64,000 nucleotides of DNA from Aestuariivirga sp. (GTDB lineage: Bacteria > Pseudomonadota > Alphaproteobacteria > Rhizobiales > Aestuariivirgaceae): assembly GCA_030680855.1 (NCBI GenBank), contig JAUXUN010000009.1:1-64000 (forward strand), given 5' to 3'. Positions within the stretch are counted from its first letter, which is position 1, and each line of letters opens with the position of its first letter. The notes beneath the pieces are model-generated. The model was not told the DNA's origin. It made no database searches and was given only the letters and a program-made list of their open reading frames with translations. This document shows positions 16,029 to 24,416 of the stretch, piece after piece. The position numbers and the translations under genes are program-made.

Positions 16029-16426
16029 CCGATCCCCGTATTTCACAGGCACTCCTGGTGCTGCGGTTTACGCTTGGACTTTTTCTGCTGCAGTGGGGCG
16101 TTGAAAAATTCGTGGTGCCGGGGAACACTCCCGCCATCTGGGGTTACTTCTATGGGATTAGCATTCCGGAGGCCTCGGCCTACCTCTTCGGGGTGATCGA
16201 GATCGGGCTAGCCCTGTGCTTTTTCCTCGGGCTGAATCCCTCCATTGCCTATGGGGCGGGGGTAATCCTGCACGGCGTGAGCGTGCTGGTTTCATGGAAT
16301 CAGCTGCTTCATCCCTGGGCCGATCCGGTGAGCCACCTGTTTGTGGCCGGAATTCCGGTGCTTGGGGGTTTTGTGGCCCTGTTCCTGCTGCGGGGTTACG
16401 ATCGGCCATTGTTTGCCAAGGCTTGA
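16025..16426 (+). CDS. DoxX-like membrane protein
   Basis: 133-aa membrane protein with four hydrophobic segments. VLRFTLGLFLLQWGVEKF at the N terminus is the typical first DoxX helix. DoxX-family proteins occur in thiosulfate:quinone oxidoreductase and in detoxification loci, but most are of unknown function. It starts inside the MFS stop (ATGA overlap) and is the last gene of the TetR operon; the next gene, rpoZ, is 82 bases on with its own spacing. Confidence 0.82.
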   Translation: MTDPRISQALLVLRFTLGLFLLQWGVEKFVVPGNTPAIWGYFYGISIPEASAYLFGVIEIGLALCFFLGLNPSIAYGAGVILHGVSVLVSWNQLLHPWADPVSHLFVAGIPVLGGFVALFLLRGYDRPLFAKA

Positions 16427-16508
16427 GCCAAAGCTTGCTTTTTGGGCGAAATACCCCTAGAAGCCGCCCAAATCCCGATTTACCCCCGTTTCAGGAGAAC
16501 ACGAGCTT

Positions 16509-16922
16509 ATGGCGCGCGTCACGATTGAAGACTGCATTGACAAGCTGCCGAACCGGTTTGAGCTGGTTCTGCTTTCGGCCCACCGGGCCCGGATGATTTC
16601 GCAAGGGGCGCCCATCACCCTTGAGCGCGACAACGACAAGGATCCGGTCGTCAGCTTGCGCGAGATTGCCGACGAGACGATCAACAAGGACGACCTGCGC
16701 GAAGAGTTCATTCACGCCATGCAGAAGCATGTGGAAGTGGATGAGCCGGAGCCAACCGACATGCCGCTCCTCACTTCAAGCGTTGCCGGCAGTGTGGGCG
16801 AGGAGACCGCCGGTGGCGAAGACGTGGTAGAATTCGAGCAGATGACCGAAGAGGAACTGCTCCGCGGCCTTGAAGGCATGCCGCCAGCCGAAAGCCCCGG
16901 CAGCCAGCGCAACGGCTACTGA
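16509..16922 (+). CDS. rpoZ: RNA polymerase omega subunit
   Basis: 137-aa omega subunit that helps assemble RNA polymerase by clamping the beta-prime C terminus. The N-terminal half holds the conserved [28 protein letters not shown] and [14 protein letters not shown]; the C-terminal tail is long and acidic, as usual in Rhizobiales. The ATG has AGGAGAAC ahead. A strong terminator follows at 16946. It is directly upstream of rsh, the ppGpp enzyme gene; omega is part of one ppGpp-binding site on polymerase in enterobacteria, so the adjacency is functionally suggestive and widely conserved. Confidence 0.95.
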   Translation: MARVTIEDCIDKLPNRFELVLLSAHRARMISQGAPITLERDNDKDPVVSLREIADETINKDDLREEFIHAMQKHVEVDEPEPTDMPLLTSSVAGSVGEETAGGEDVVEFEQMTEEELLRGLEGMPPAESPGSQRNGY

Positions 16923-16945
16923 GCTTGCAAATTTTAAGAATATTC

Positions 16946-16974
16946 AGGCCGGGCCCTCGCGTCCGGCCTTTTTT
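16946..16974 (+). terminator. Rho-independent terminator of rpoZ
   Basis: AGGCCGG-gccctcgcgt-CCGGCCT followed by TTTTTT, starting 24 bases after the rpoZ stop. Confidence 0.92.
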
Positions 16975-16980
16975 GTGCGC

Positions 16981-17076
16981 ATGTTCCAGCAAAGTTGCAC
17001 GACTTTGCTGTTAAGAACATGCGCCACTTTAGTAAATGGCGCGAATTCCAATCGCGCGGGTGTTCCCACCCGCGCG
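16981..17076 (+). promoter_or_regulatory. Three successive hairpins in the rpoZ-rsh gap
   Basis: Hairpin 1 (16981-17020): ATGTTC+CAGCAAAGT pairs with ACTTTGCTG+GAACAT, 15 pairs with a TTAA bulge. Hairpin 2 (17021-17042): GCGCCA ... TGGCGC. Hairpin 3 (17053-17076): a perfect 10-bp stem CGCGCGGGTG-ttcc-CACCCGCGCG ending 22 bases before the rsh start. None has a T run. They fill almost the entire gap after the rpoZ terminator, so either the rsh leader RNA is highly structured or these are inserted palindromic repeats. Confidence 0.6.
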
Positions 17077-17098
17077 GAAAGCGCGCTAAACTAGAGCC

Positions 17099-19276
17099 AT
17101 GATACGCCAGTATGAATTGGTTGAACGGGTCGTGAAATATGACCCGGACGCGAATGAGGACCTGCTCAACCGCGCCTATGTCTATGCCATGAAGGCGCAT
17201 GGCAGCCAACGCCGCGCCTCGGGCGAGGCCTATTTCAATCACCCGCTCGAAGTGGCGGCTATTCTCACGGAAATGAAGCTCGACGACGCCACCATTGCGG
17301 CGGCGCTGCTGCATGACACGGTGGAGGACACGGAAACCACGCACCAGGAAATCGAGGAGAAGTTCGGCAAGGAGATCGCTTCGCTGGTGGACGGCCTCAC
17401 CAAGATCAAGAAGATCGACCTTGTCACCACGGAAGCCACCCAGGCGGAAAACCTGCGCAAGCTCCTGCTGGCCATGTCGAAGGATGTGCGGGTGCTGATG
17501 GTGAAGCTGGCGGACCGGCTGCACAACATGCGCACCATTGAGCATGTGAAGCCCGAGAAGCGCCTGCGGGTGGCCCAGGAAACCATGGATATCTATGCGC
17601 CTCTGGCCGGCCGCATGGGCATGCAAACGGTGCGCGACGAGCTGGAGGACATTTCCTTCCGGGTGCTCAACCCGGATGCCAACAAGATTATCCAGGACCG
17701 GCTTTCGCAGCTCCATGAGGAGAGCGGTGACGTTCTGCGCGAGATTGAAAAGGCGCTGGCCACCAAGCTGGCGGAGAACGGCATCAAGGCGGAAGTATAT
17801 GGCCGGGAAAAGCGGCCTTATTCGATCTGGCGCAAGATGGAGCGCAAGCACCTGTCGCTGGGCCAGCTTTCCGACATTTTCGGCTTCCGCGTGCTGGTGG
17901 GCACAGTGGACCAGTGCTACCGGGCGATTGGCATTGTGCACCGGACCTGGCGGGCGATTCCGGGTCGGTTCAAGGATTACATATCAACGCCCAAGCAGAA
18001 TGACTACCGCTCGTTGCATACGATTGTGATTGGCCCTCATCACATGCGGGTTGAAATGCAGATCCGCACCCGGCTGATGCATGAAATTGCCGAACGCGGC
18101 GTGGCGGCGCACGCCCTTTACAAGGATGCGCCCGATGCGAAAGAGGCGCTCGACGGATTTCGCCCGCCCGGGGCTGAATCCAACGCCTACCGCTGGCTGC
18201 GGCATTTGGTTGAGATGCTGCAGGAGGGGGAAAGCCCGAAGGAATTTCTCGAGCATACCAAGCTGGAACTGTTCCATGACCAGGTGTTCTGCTTCACGCC
18301 GAAGGGGCAGCTCATAGCGCTTCCGCGCGGCGCCACACCTATCGACTTTGCCTATGCGGTGCATACTTCCATCGGCGACAGTTGCGTGGGCTGCAAGGTG
18401 AACGGGCGGCATGCGCCGCTGGTGGCCGAACTGGAAAACGGCGATGAGGTGGACATTATCCGTTCGGATGCGCAGGTGCCGCCGCCGGCTTGGGAAAATA
18501 TCGCGGTGACCGGCAAGGCCCGGGCGGCGATCCGGCGGGCGACACGGGCTGCCATGCGCAAGCAATTTGCCGGGCTTGGCCGCGAAATTGTTGAGAAGCT
18601 TCTGGCCAAGCAGAACAAGCCGATGGTGGCCAAGGAAATTAGCGCTGCGGTGCCACGGCTTGGCCACAAGAATGTGGACGACACGATGGCGGCCATCGGG
18701 CGGGGCGACCTTTCAGGTTACGACATGCTGAAGGCCATGGGGCTTACGGTGGAAGCGAGCCAGATGCGCGAATCGCGGCGCAAGGGAACTACTGCCAAGA
18801 AATCCAACCCGGCGCACGCGGCATCGGTTCCGGTGCGGGGCCTGAGCGGCAATATGGCCTTCACGATTTCCAAGGAAACCGGTGCGGTTCCAGGCGAGCG
18901 CATTGTTGGCATTACGATGCCGGGCGAAGGGGTGACGATCTATCCGATTTTCGCCAGGGCGCTGGAGCAATTCGACAGCCAGCCGGAACGCTGGATCGAT
19001 CTTGCCTGGGACAGTGCTGCCGCGGACCAGAAATTTCCGGCGCGGATCAATATCGTGCTTCTTAACGAGATAGGCGCCCTGGCCCAGGTCACCCAGGTCA
19101 TTGGCGACCAGGGCGGCAACATTGATGAGTTGCAGATGATGGCGCGGCAGGGGGTGCGCGATTTTTTTGATCTGGACATTCTGCTGGAAGTGCATGATGC
19201 ACGGCATTTGAATGACATTATCGCGGGCCTCAGGACCAAGAATGCGGTGAGTTCAGTGATACGGGCAACGGGATAG
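17099..19276 (+). CDS. rsh: Bifunctional (p)ppGpp synthetase/hydrolase, RelA/SpoT homolog
   Basis: 725-aa stringent-response enzyme that makes and degrades (p)ppGpp. Domains in order: HD hydrolase (about 20-190; catalytic His72-Asp73 in LLHDTVED), synthetase (about 230-370; RFKD at 290-293, the RxKD form typical of bifunctional rather than synthesis-only enzymes), TGS (about 395-460, VFCFTPKGQLIALPRGATPIDFAY), helical linker with conserved Cys/RIS-like region, and C-terminal ACT (about 650-725). Both catalytic halves look intact. It follows rpoZ after a terminator, so it has its own promoter in the hairpin-rich gap; pyrE begins three bases past its stop. Confidence 0.96.
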   Translation: MIRQYELVERVVKYDPDANEDLLNRAYVYAMKAHGSQRRASGEAYFNHPLEVAAILTEMKLDDATIAAALLHDTVEDTETTHQEIEEKFGKEIASLVDGLTKIKKIDLVTTEATQAENLRKLLLAMSKDVRVLMVKLADRLHNMRTIEHVKPEKRLRVAQETMDIYAPLAGRMGMQTVRDELEDISFRVLNPDANKIIQDRLSQLHEESGDVLREIEKALATKLAENGIKAEVYGREKRPYSIWRKMERKHLSLGQLSDIFGFRVLVGTVDQCYRAIGIVHRTWRAIPGRFKDYISTPKQNDYRSLHTIVIGPHHMRVEMQIRTRLMHEIAERGVAAHALYKDAPDAKEALDGFRPPGAESNAYRWLRHLVEMLQEGESPKEFLEHTKLELFHDQVFCFTPKGQLIALPRGATPIDFAYAVHTSIGDSCVGCKVNGRHAPLVAELENGDEVDIIRSDAQVPPPAWENIAVTGKARAAIRRATRAAMRKQFAGLGREIVEKLLAKQNKPMVAKEISAAVPRLGHKNVDDTMAAIGRGDLSGYDMLKAMGLTVEASQMRESRRKGTTAKKSNPAHAASVPVRGLSGNMAFTISKETGAVPGERIVGITMPGEGVTIYPIFARALEQFDSQPERWIDLAWDSAAADQKFPARINIVLLNEIGALAQVTQVIGDQGGNIDELQMMARQGVRDFFDLDILLEVHDARHLNDIIAGLRTKNAVSSVIRATG

Positions 19277-19279
19277 CAG

Positions 19280-19870
19280 ATGTTAAGCCACGACGAGGTA
19301 TTGGACGAATTCCGCGCGGCGGGTGCGCTGCTTGAAGGGCATTTCATCCTGTCTTCAGGCTTGCACAGTTCGCGCTACCTGCAATGTGCGCGGGTTCTCA
19401 TGGATCCCAAGCGGGCGGACCGGCTTTGCCACTCCCTGAAACAGCGAATCACCGACAAAATCCGGGCGCAGATCGATATCGTGGCCTCGCCCGCCATGGG
19501 CGGCGTTGTGGTGGGCTATGAAATGGGGCGGCAACTTGGGGTTCCCGCCATTTTCTTCGAGCGGGTGGACGGCAAGCTGGTGCTGCGGCGCGGTTTCACC
19601 ATTGCGAAGGGGGCTAGGGTTTTGATGGTGGAAGATATTGTTACCACCGGGCTTTCCTCGCGGGAATGCATTGCGGGGATTGCCGAGGAGGGGGGCGTTA
19701 CTCTTGCTGCCGCCTGCCTGATTGACCGTTCGGGCGGAAGTGCGGATTTGGGCGTGCCGCTATTTGCGCTGACCAGCCTTGAGATTCCGGCCTATCCGGC
19801 CGATGCCCTGCCGCCGGAGCTGGCGGCCCTTCCAGCAATCAAGCCGGGGAGCCGGGGCCTTTCCAAATGA
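19280..19870 (+). CDS. pyrE: Orotate phosphoribosyltransferase
   Basis: 196-aa enzyme of pyrimidine synthesis (orotate + PRPP to OMP). The PRPP-binding motif [18 protein letters not shown] is intact near residues 114-131, and [30 protein letters not shown] precedes it. Length fits the alphaproteobacterial form. It is three bases after rsh and overlaps acpS by four bases (ATGA), so it is in a tight rsh-pyrE-acpS run. Pairing with rsh is common in this order and may link nucleotide supply to the stringent response. Confidence 0.94.
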   Translation: MLSHDEVLDEFRAAGALLEGHFILSSGLHSSRYLQCARVLMDPKRADRLCHSLKQRITDKIRAQIDIVASPAMGGVVVGYEMGRQLGVPAIFFERVDGKLVLRRGFTIAKGARVLMVEDIVTTGLSSRECIAGIAEEGGVTLAAACLIDRSGGSADLGVPLFALTSLEIPAYPADALPPELAALPAIKPGSRGLSK

Positions 19871-20268
19871 TCATCGGCCTTGGCAATGACATGGTGGATA
19901 TAAGGCGCATCGAGCAGACGCTGGAACGCTATGGCAACCGGTTTGTGGCGCGGATTTTCACCGATATCGAGCAAAAGAAATCGGACCGACGGGCGCAGCG
20001 GGCTGCTTCCTACGCCAAGCGCTTTGCCGCCAAGGAGGCCTGTTCCAAGGCCCTTGGCACAGGGTTTCGCCGGGGAGTTTTCTGGAAGGACATGGGGGTA
20101 GTGAACGAGCCCTCGGGACGGCCCACCCTGCAGCTCTCGGGCGGGGCCAGGGAGCAATTGGAGCGAATCACCCCGGCAGGGCACACAGCACGCATTCAAC
20201 TCACGATTACCGACGATTTTCCCTACGCCCAGGCCGTCGTCATCATTGAGGCAGTTGCGGTTTCCTGA
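19867..20268 (+). CDS. acpS: Holo-[acyl-carrier-protein] synthase
   Basis: 133-aa phosphopantetheinyl transferase that loads 4'-phosphopantetheine from CoA onto apo-ACP for fatty-acid synthesis. Mg-binding residues are visible in [15 protein letters not shown] at the N terminus and in [16 protein letters not shown] at about residues 53-68. Standard length. The start overlaps the pyrE stop. The lepB gene follows after about 110 bases, a gap that could hold a promoter. Confidence 0.95.
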   Translation: MIIGLGNDMVDIRRIEQTLERYGNRFVARIFTDIEQKKSDRRAQRAASYAKRFAAKEACSKALGTGFRRGVFWKDMGVVNEPSGRPTLQLSGGAREQLERITPAGHTARIQLTITDDFPYAQAVVIIEAVAVS

Positions 20269-20378
20269 CTGTGATTAATTCGTCACAGTACCGGAGCTTG
20301 CATGGTGCTACATTGCACCTCATATGGTGGAGGCGCTATAGCCCAAAGTATATACAGAGCGCGGAAAGCTCGATTTCG

Positions 20379-21200
20379 ATGCACAAGAAAGACTATCATA
20401 TGGCACCGGCCCAGGATATGCGCCAGAAATCCGAAGAAGGGGTATGGGAGACCGTCAAGGTCATCATCCAGGCGCTGCTGATCGCCTTTTTCGTGCGGAC
20501 GTTCTTCTACCAGCCGTTCAACATCCCATCGGAGTCGATGTACCCCACGTTAAAGGTCGGCGACTATCTGTTCGTTTCCAAGCTTTCCTACGGCTACAGC
20601 AAGTATTCCTTCAATTTCTCGTTTGGCGGTTTTGGCACCACCTGGATCAAATGCTGCCCCATCGATTTTCCGGGCCGGGTGGTCTTGGCCGATACGCCCA
20701 AGCGCGGTGATGTGGCGGTGTTCAAGCTGCCGACCGATACGAACATTGACTACATCAAGCGGGTGATCGGCCTGCCGGGCGACCGAATCCAAATGCGCGA
20801 CGGTGTCCTCTTCATCAACGGCGAAGCGGTGAAGAAAGAGCGCATTGAAGATTATGTGGACCCTGAAAGCGGCGGCGAAGGCAACGGGCACCCCGTCCAG
20901 CAGTATGAAGAGACCCTGCCCAATGGCGTAAAATACCGGGTGCTGGACCAGCTGCCCAATGGCTCGGCCGACAACACAATCGAATATGTAGTGCCGCCCG
21001 CCCATTATTTCATGATGGGCGACAACCGGGACAATTCCGAGGACTCGCGGTTCCTCGACGCGGTGGGCTATGTGCCCATCGAGAACTATGTGGGACGGGC
21101 GGACATCATCTTCTTTTCAATTTCGCGCGGCACAACCCTTTGGGAAGTTTGGAAGTGGCCTTTCGAAATTCGCTGGGGCCGTTTCCTGAACCTCATTTAG
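20379..21200 (+). CDS. lepB: Signal peptidase I
   Basis: 273-aa inner-membrane protease that removes Sec signal peptides. A membrane segment near the N terminus (VIIQALLIAFFVRTFFY) is followed by the catalytic Ser in NIPSESMYPTL, the general-base Lys in DYIKRVIGLPGD and the box E sequence FMMGDNRDNSEDSR. I use ATG 20379, preceded by GGAAAG; ATG 20400 is also possible, while the in-frame start at 20271 adds an unlikely leader. The 110-base gap upstream carries AT-rich -10-like motifs (TATAGC, TATATA). It leads a lepB-rnc-era-recO run in which signal peptidase and RNase III are classically coupled. Confidence 0.95.
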   Translation: MHKKDYHMAPAQDMRQKSEEGVWETVKVIIQALLIAFFVRTFFYQPFNIPSESMYPTLKVGDYLFVSKLSYGYSKYSFNFSFGGFGTTWIKCCPIDFPGRVVLADTPKRGDVAVFKLPTDTNIDYIKRVIGLPGDRIQMRDGVLFINGEAVKKERIEDYVDPESGGEGNGHPVQQYEETLPNGVKYRVLDQLPNGSADNTIEYVVPPAHYFMMGDNRDNSEDSRFLDAVGYVPIENYVGRADIIFFSISRGTTLWEVWKWPFEIRWGRFLNLI

Positions 21201-21212
21201 GCGCCCGGGGTT

Positions 21213-21902
21213 TTGGTCCGCTTTTCACAAGCCCTTTATGACGAAATCACGCTGCGCCTTGGCTATGCGTTCAATGACAAGGTGCTGCTGCGCCACGCGC
21301 TGACCCACAGCAGCACCAACCACAGCCGCGATGACTACCAGCGCCTGGAATTCCTCGGCGACCGGGTTCTGGCCCTGGTGATTGCCGAGGAGCTGTTCCG
21401 GCTGAACCCGGCGCACCGGGAAGGCCACATGGCAAACCTGCACAGCAACCTGGTGCGCGGCGAAATCTGCGGCGAGGTGGGCAAGGAGCTTGGGCTTGGC
21501 GAATTCATCATCGTGGGGCCGAGCGAGCGCAAGAAGGGGGTGAACCTCATTACCTCGGTGGTGGGGGATGTGGTGGAAGCGCTGATCGGCGGGATTTACC
21601 TGGACGGCGGGCTCGCCGACGCCAAGGACTTCATCCTGCGCAACTGGCAGCGCCACATCGCAGAGAACCGCTCGGTGAGCAAGGATCCCAAGACCTACCT
21701 GCAGGAATGGTCGCTGGCGCGGGGGCTTCCCATCCCGGATTATAAAATACTCAAGCGCGAAGGATTGGAGCATAGTCCGCTCTTCACGGTGGAACTGAAT
21801 GTCAAAGGCTGGGAGGCGGTGCAGGGATCGGGTCCGTCCAAGCGCCTCGCCGAAATGGCGGCGGCAGACAGTTTCCTGAAGCGCGAGGATATCCGGCAAT
21901 GA
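21213..21902 (+). CDS. rnc: Ribonuclease III
   Basis: 229-aa double-strand-specific endoribonuclease for rRNA and mRNA processing. The catalytic signature RLEFLGDRVLALVIAE lies near residues 44-59, with the second acidic site in DVVEALIGGIYLDGG; a dsRNA-binding domain (about 155-225) ends GPSKRLAEMAAADSFL. The start appears to be TTG at 21213, 12 bases after lepB, without a strong ribosome site, which is consistent with translational coupling and low expression. It overlaps era by four bases. Confidence 0.94.
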   Translation: MVRFSQALYDEITLRLGYAFNDKVLLRHALTHSSTNHSRDDYQRLEFLGDRVLALVIAEELFRLNPAHREGHMANLHSNLVRGEICGEVGKELGLGEFIIVGPSERKKGVNLITSVVGDVVEALIGGIYLDGGLADAKDFILRNWQRHIAENRSVSKDPKTYLQEWSLARGLPIPDYKILKREGLEHSPLFTVELNVKGWEAVQGSGPSKRLAEMAAADSFLKREDIRQ

Positions 21903-22789
21903 ACGAAACGCGGTGCGGTTTTTGCGCCATCATCGGGGCTCCCAATGCAGGCAAGTCGACGCTGGTCAACCAGCTGGCGGGCTCCAAGGTTTCCATCGTT
22001 TCGCACAAGGTGCAGACGACGCGGGCGCGGCTGCGGGCGATTTTCATGGAAGGTTCCTCGCAGGTCATCGTTGTCGATACGCCGGGGATTTTTGACCCCA
22101 AGCGCCGGCTTGATGAAGCGATGGTGGAAAATGCCTGGAGCGGATCGGCGGAGGCCGACGTGACGGTTCTTCTGGCGGACGCGCGGCTGGGGCGGAATGA
22201 TGATGTGATGCGCATCATCGACGGGTTGAAGAAGAACGGAACCAAGGCACTGCTGGCGCTGAACAAGGTGGATCTGCTGCGGCGCGAGGTGTTGCTGGAA
22301 ATTTCCAAGCGCTTCAACGAGGCCTATGAATTCTCCGACACCTTCATGATCAGCGCCCTGAAGGGATCAGGGGTTGACGACCTGCGCAAGAAGATTGCGG
22401 GCCTGATGCCCGTGGGGCCATGGCTTTATCCGGAGGACCAGGCGGCGGATGTGCAGTTGCGTTTCCTGGCTTCGGAAGTGACGCGGGAAAAGATTTATCT
22501 CCGGCTGCATGAGGAGCTTCCCTATTCCTCGACGGTTGAGACGGAAACCTGGGAAGAGCAGAAGGACGGTTCGGTGAAGATCGGGCAGGTGATCTATGTG
22601 GAGCGCGACAGCCAGAAGGCCATTGTGCTGGGCAAGGGCGGGCAGATGATCAAACTTTTGGGGCAACTGGCGCGGGAAGAACTGGAAAAATCCTTCGAGC
22701 GGCGGGTGCATCTCTTCCTCTTCGTGAAGGTGCGCGAGAACTGGACGGAGGACCCGGAGCGCCTGCGCATGATGGGCCTGGGGAATTGA
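21899..22789 (+). CDS. era: GTPase Era
   Basis: 296-aa GTPase that binds the 3' end of 16S rRNA and aids 30S maturation. G1 is GAPNAGKST at residues 14-22, G3 is DTPGIFD, G4 is NKVD, and a C-terminal KH domain (about 215-290) includes VIYVERDSQKAIVLGKGGQMIK. Start overlaps the rnc stop by ATGA and recO starts ten bases after, giving the conserved rnc-era-recO order. Confidence 0.96.
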   Translation: MNETRCGFCAIIGAPNAGKSTLVNQLAGSKVSIVSHKVQTTRARLRAIFMEGSSQVIVVDTPGIFDPKRRLDEAMVENAWSGSAEADVTVLLADARLGRNDDVMRIIDGLKKNGTKALLALNKVDLLRREVLLEISKRFNEAYEFSDTFMISALKGSGVDDLRKKIAGLMPVGPWLYPEDQAADVQLRFLASEVTREKIYLRLHEELPYSSTVETETWEEQKDGSVKIGQVIYVERDSQKAIVLGKGGQMIKLLGQLAREELEKSFERRVHLFLFVKVRENWTEDPERLRMMGLGN

Positions 22790-22799
22790 GGCCCGGGCC

Positions 22800-23522
22800 A
22801 TGGAGTGGCGCGATCACGGCGTAATTCTTTCGGTTCGCCGCCATGGCGAGACAAGCGCCATTGCCGAGCTGCTGACCCCTGAACATGGGCGCTGCCTGGG
22901 CCTGGTGCAGGGCGGGCGCTCACGCATCCAGCGGCCGGTCCTGCAGCCCGGAAATCTCGTGACGGCAACATGGCGGGCCCGGCTTGAAGACCATCTCGGC
23001 ACCTTCGTATTCGAGCCGCTGAAACTGTCGGCGGGCACGATCATGGAAAGTTCATTCCGGCTGGCGGGACTTACGACGCTCACCAGCCTGTCGCAGACCT
23101 TGCCCGAGCGCGAGCCGCACCAGCGCCTGTACGATGCATTTCAAATCGTGCTCGATGCCATCGACAACGACGCGCATTGGCCGGCGCTGCTGGTGCGCTG
23201 GGAGCTGGGGCTTCTGGAGGAACTGGGCTTTGGCCTGGACCTGAGCAAGTGTGCGGTTACCGGAACGGTTGAAAATCTTTTCTATGTGTCACCGAAGACC
23301 GGCCGCGCCGCGAGCTTGCAAGCGGGTGAACTTTACCACGACAAATTGCTCAAGCTTCCAGGATTCCTTCTGGGGCAACAGGTGACATCAACCGAAGACA
23401 TTCTCGATGGCTTTAAGCTCACGGGACATTTCCTCGAGCGCCACATCTTTGAACCGCGCGGGCTCGAAATGCCGGAGCAGCGTCAAAGGATGCTTGCTGA
23501 TCTGGCCCAAAGGACGCATTGA
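22800..23522 (+). CDS. recO: DNA repair protein RecO
   Basis: 240-aa recombination mediator that helps load RecA with RecR on SSB-coated DNA. The N-terminal OB fold begins MEWRDHGVILSVRRHGETSAIAELLTPEHGRCLGLVQGG, followed by the helical domain with ALLVRWELGLLEELGFGLDLSKCAVTG. The zinc cysteines of some RecO proteins are not evident except CAVTG. Normal length. Last gene of the lepB-rnc-era-recO run. Confidence 0.93.
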   Translation: MEWRDHGVILSVRRHGETSAIAELLTPEHGRCLGLVQGGRSRIQRPVLQPGNLVTATWRARLEDHLGTFVFEPLKLSAGTIMESSFRLAGLTTLTSLSQTLPEREPHQRLYDAFQIVLDAIDNDAHWPALLVRWELGLLEELGFGLDLSKCAVTGTVENLFYVSPKTGRAASLQAGELYHDKLLKLPGFLLGQQVTSTEDILDGFKLTGHFLERHIFEPRGLEMPEQRQRMLADLAQRTH

Positions 23523-23553
23523 CGGGGATGTGTTGCGGCTTAAAGGATAGTGC

Positions 23554-23958
23554 ATGCTTGGACGATTGAATCATGTGGCGATTGCGGTGCCTGACCTTGA
23601 GGCGGGCGCCAAAATCTATGCCTCGGTTTTGGGGGCAAAGGTATCGGCACCGCAGACGGAAGCGGTGCATGGGGTGCGGGTGGTGTTTGTGGAATTGCCC
23701 AATACTAAAATTGAATTGCTGGAACCCTTCGGCGAGAATTCACCGATCAAGGCTTTTCTCGAAAAAAATCCGTCGGGCGGCATGCATCATGTTTGCTATG
23801 AAGTGGCCGATATCGTGGCGGCCCGTGACCGGCTAGTGGCCGAGGGCGCGCGGGTTTTGGGCGACGGCAACCCGAAGGTTGGGGCGCATGGAAAGCCCGT
23901 GCTGTTTCTGCACCCCAAGGATTTCTGCGGCACCCTGATTGAACTGGAGCAGGCATGA
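23554..23958 (+). CDS. mce: Methylmalonyl-CoA epimerase
   Basis: 134-aa VOC enzyme interconverting (2R)- and (2S)-methylmalonyl-CoA for propionate catabolism; its partner mutase needs the cobalamin that the 57-64 kb cluster helps make. The family pattern is clear: LNHVAIAVPDLEAGAKIYASVLG, VRVVFVELPNTKIELLEPFGENSPI, GGMHHVCYEV and FLHPKDFCGTLIELEQ, with the metal His and Glu in place. It overlaps the DUF1467 gene by four bases. The mce-DUF1467-proS-lolCD-dnaE order is typical of Rhizobiales. Confidence 0.92.
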   Translation: MLGRLNHVAIAVPDLEAGAKIYASVLGAKVSAPQTEAVHGVRVVFVELPNTKIELLEPFGENSPIKAFLEKNPSGGMHHVCYEVADIVAARDRLVAEGARVLGDGNPKVGAHGKPVLFLHPKDFCGTLIELEQA

Positions 23959-24233
23959 ACCTTGCCAGCGCCCTTGCCATTTATTTCATCATCTGGTGGC
24001 TGGTGCTTTTCCTGGTGCTGCCCTTCGGTATTCGCAATGCCCATGAATCGGGTGAGACGGTGGAGGAGGGCAATGAACCGGGAGCGCCGGTGAACCCGCG
24101 GCTGGTGCGCAAGGTGATTATCACGACGATCCTGGCAACGGTGGTGTTTGCGATCTTCTATCTGGCGCAGACGCGGGGGCTTTTGAGCCTTGACAGCCTG
24201 CCATTCTACAATTCGTTGCCCTCATCAATTTGA
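23955..24233 (+). CDS. DUF1467 small membrane protein
   Basis: 92-aa protein with two membrane segments (SALAIYFIIWWLVLFLVLPFG and VIITTILATVVFAIFYLA) joined by a charged loop (NAHESGETVEEGNEPGAPVNPRL). This matches DUF1467, an alphaproteobacterial family with no known function. It is coupled to mce by an ATGA overlap. After its stop lies a hairpin (GGCGAAG-ctttca-CTTCGCC) that could end this transcript and, with a much better T run on the other strand, the small RNA described next. Confidence 0.85.
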   Translation: MNLASALAIYFIIWWLVLFLVLPFGIRNAHESGETVEEGNEPGAPVNPRLVRKVIITTILATVVFAIFYLAQTRGLLSLDSLPFYNSLPSSI

Positions 24234-24237
24234 GCAA

Positions 24238-24416
24238 TAAAAAAAGGCGAAGCTTTCACTTCGCCCTTTCTAAGTCAGTTGGCCTTCCATTTTCCTGCTG
24301 ATCCCTAGAGATCAACGGGGCCGCTGTCTTACGGTTTCCCGTATGCGCGCCCGGAAGTATCCTCCCCAGACCTGGGTCCACTTAAGAGTAAACACCGACG
24401 GTCTTTTTCTTGATTG
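24238..24416 (-). ncRNA. Candidate structured small RNA between DUF1467 and proS
   Basis: On the minus strand, GTGACA (24450-24445) and TAGCTT (24428-24423) with a 16-base spacer make a promoter, and GGCGAAG-tgaaag-CTTCGCC followed by TTTTTTTATT (24265-24236) makes a strong terminator, bounding about 179 bases with no good reading frame. The body folds well: GGGC-GC...TACGG-GAAA-CCGTA...GC-GGCCC with a GAAA tetraloop, GTTGATC-tctag-GGATCAGC, CCCAG-gt-CTGGG, and CTTAAGT/ACTTAG closing pairs. Size and fold would suit a 6S-like regulator, but I do not recognise the conserved 6S bulge with certainty. It runs divergent from proS. Confidence 0.6.

Noticed and set aside
16934-17941. Long minus-strand open frame (335 codons) overlapping rsh
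   Set aside because: Antisense shadow of a GC-rich gene; no family pattern and it crosses the rpoZ terminator and the hairpin cluster.
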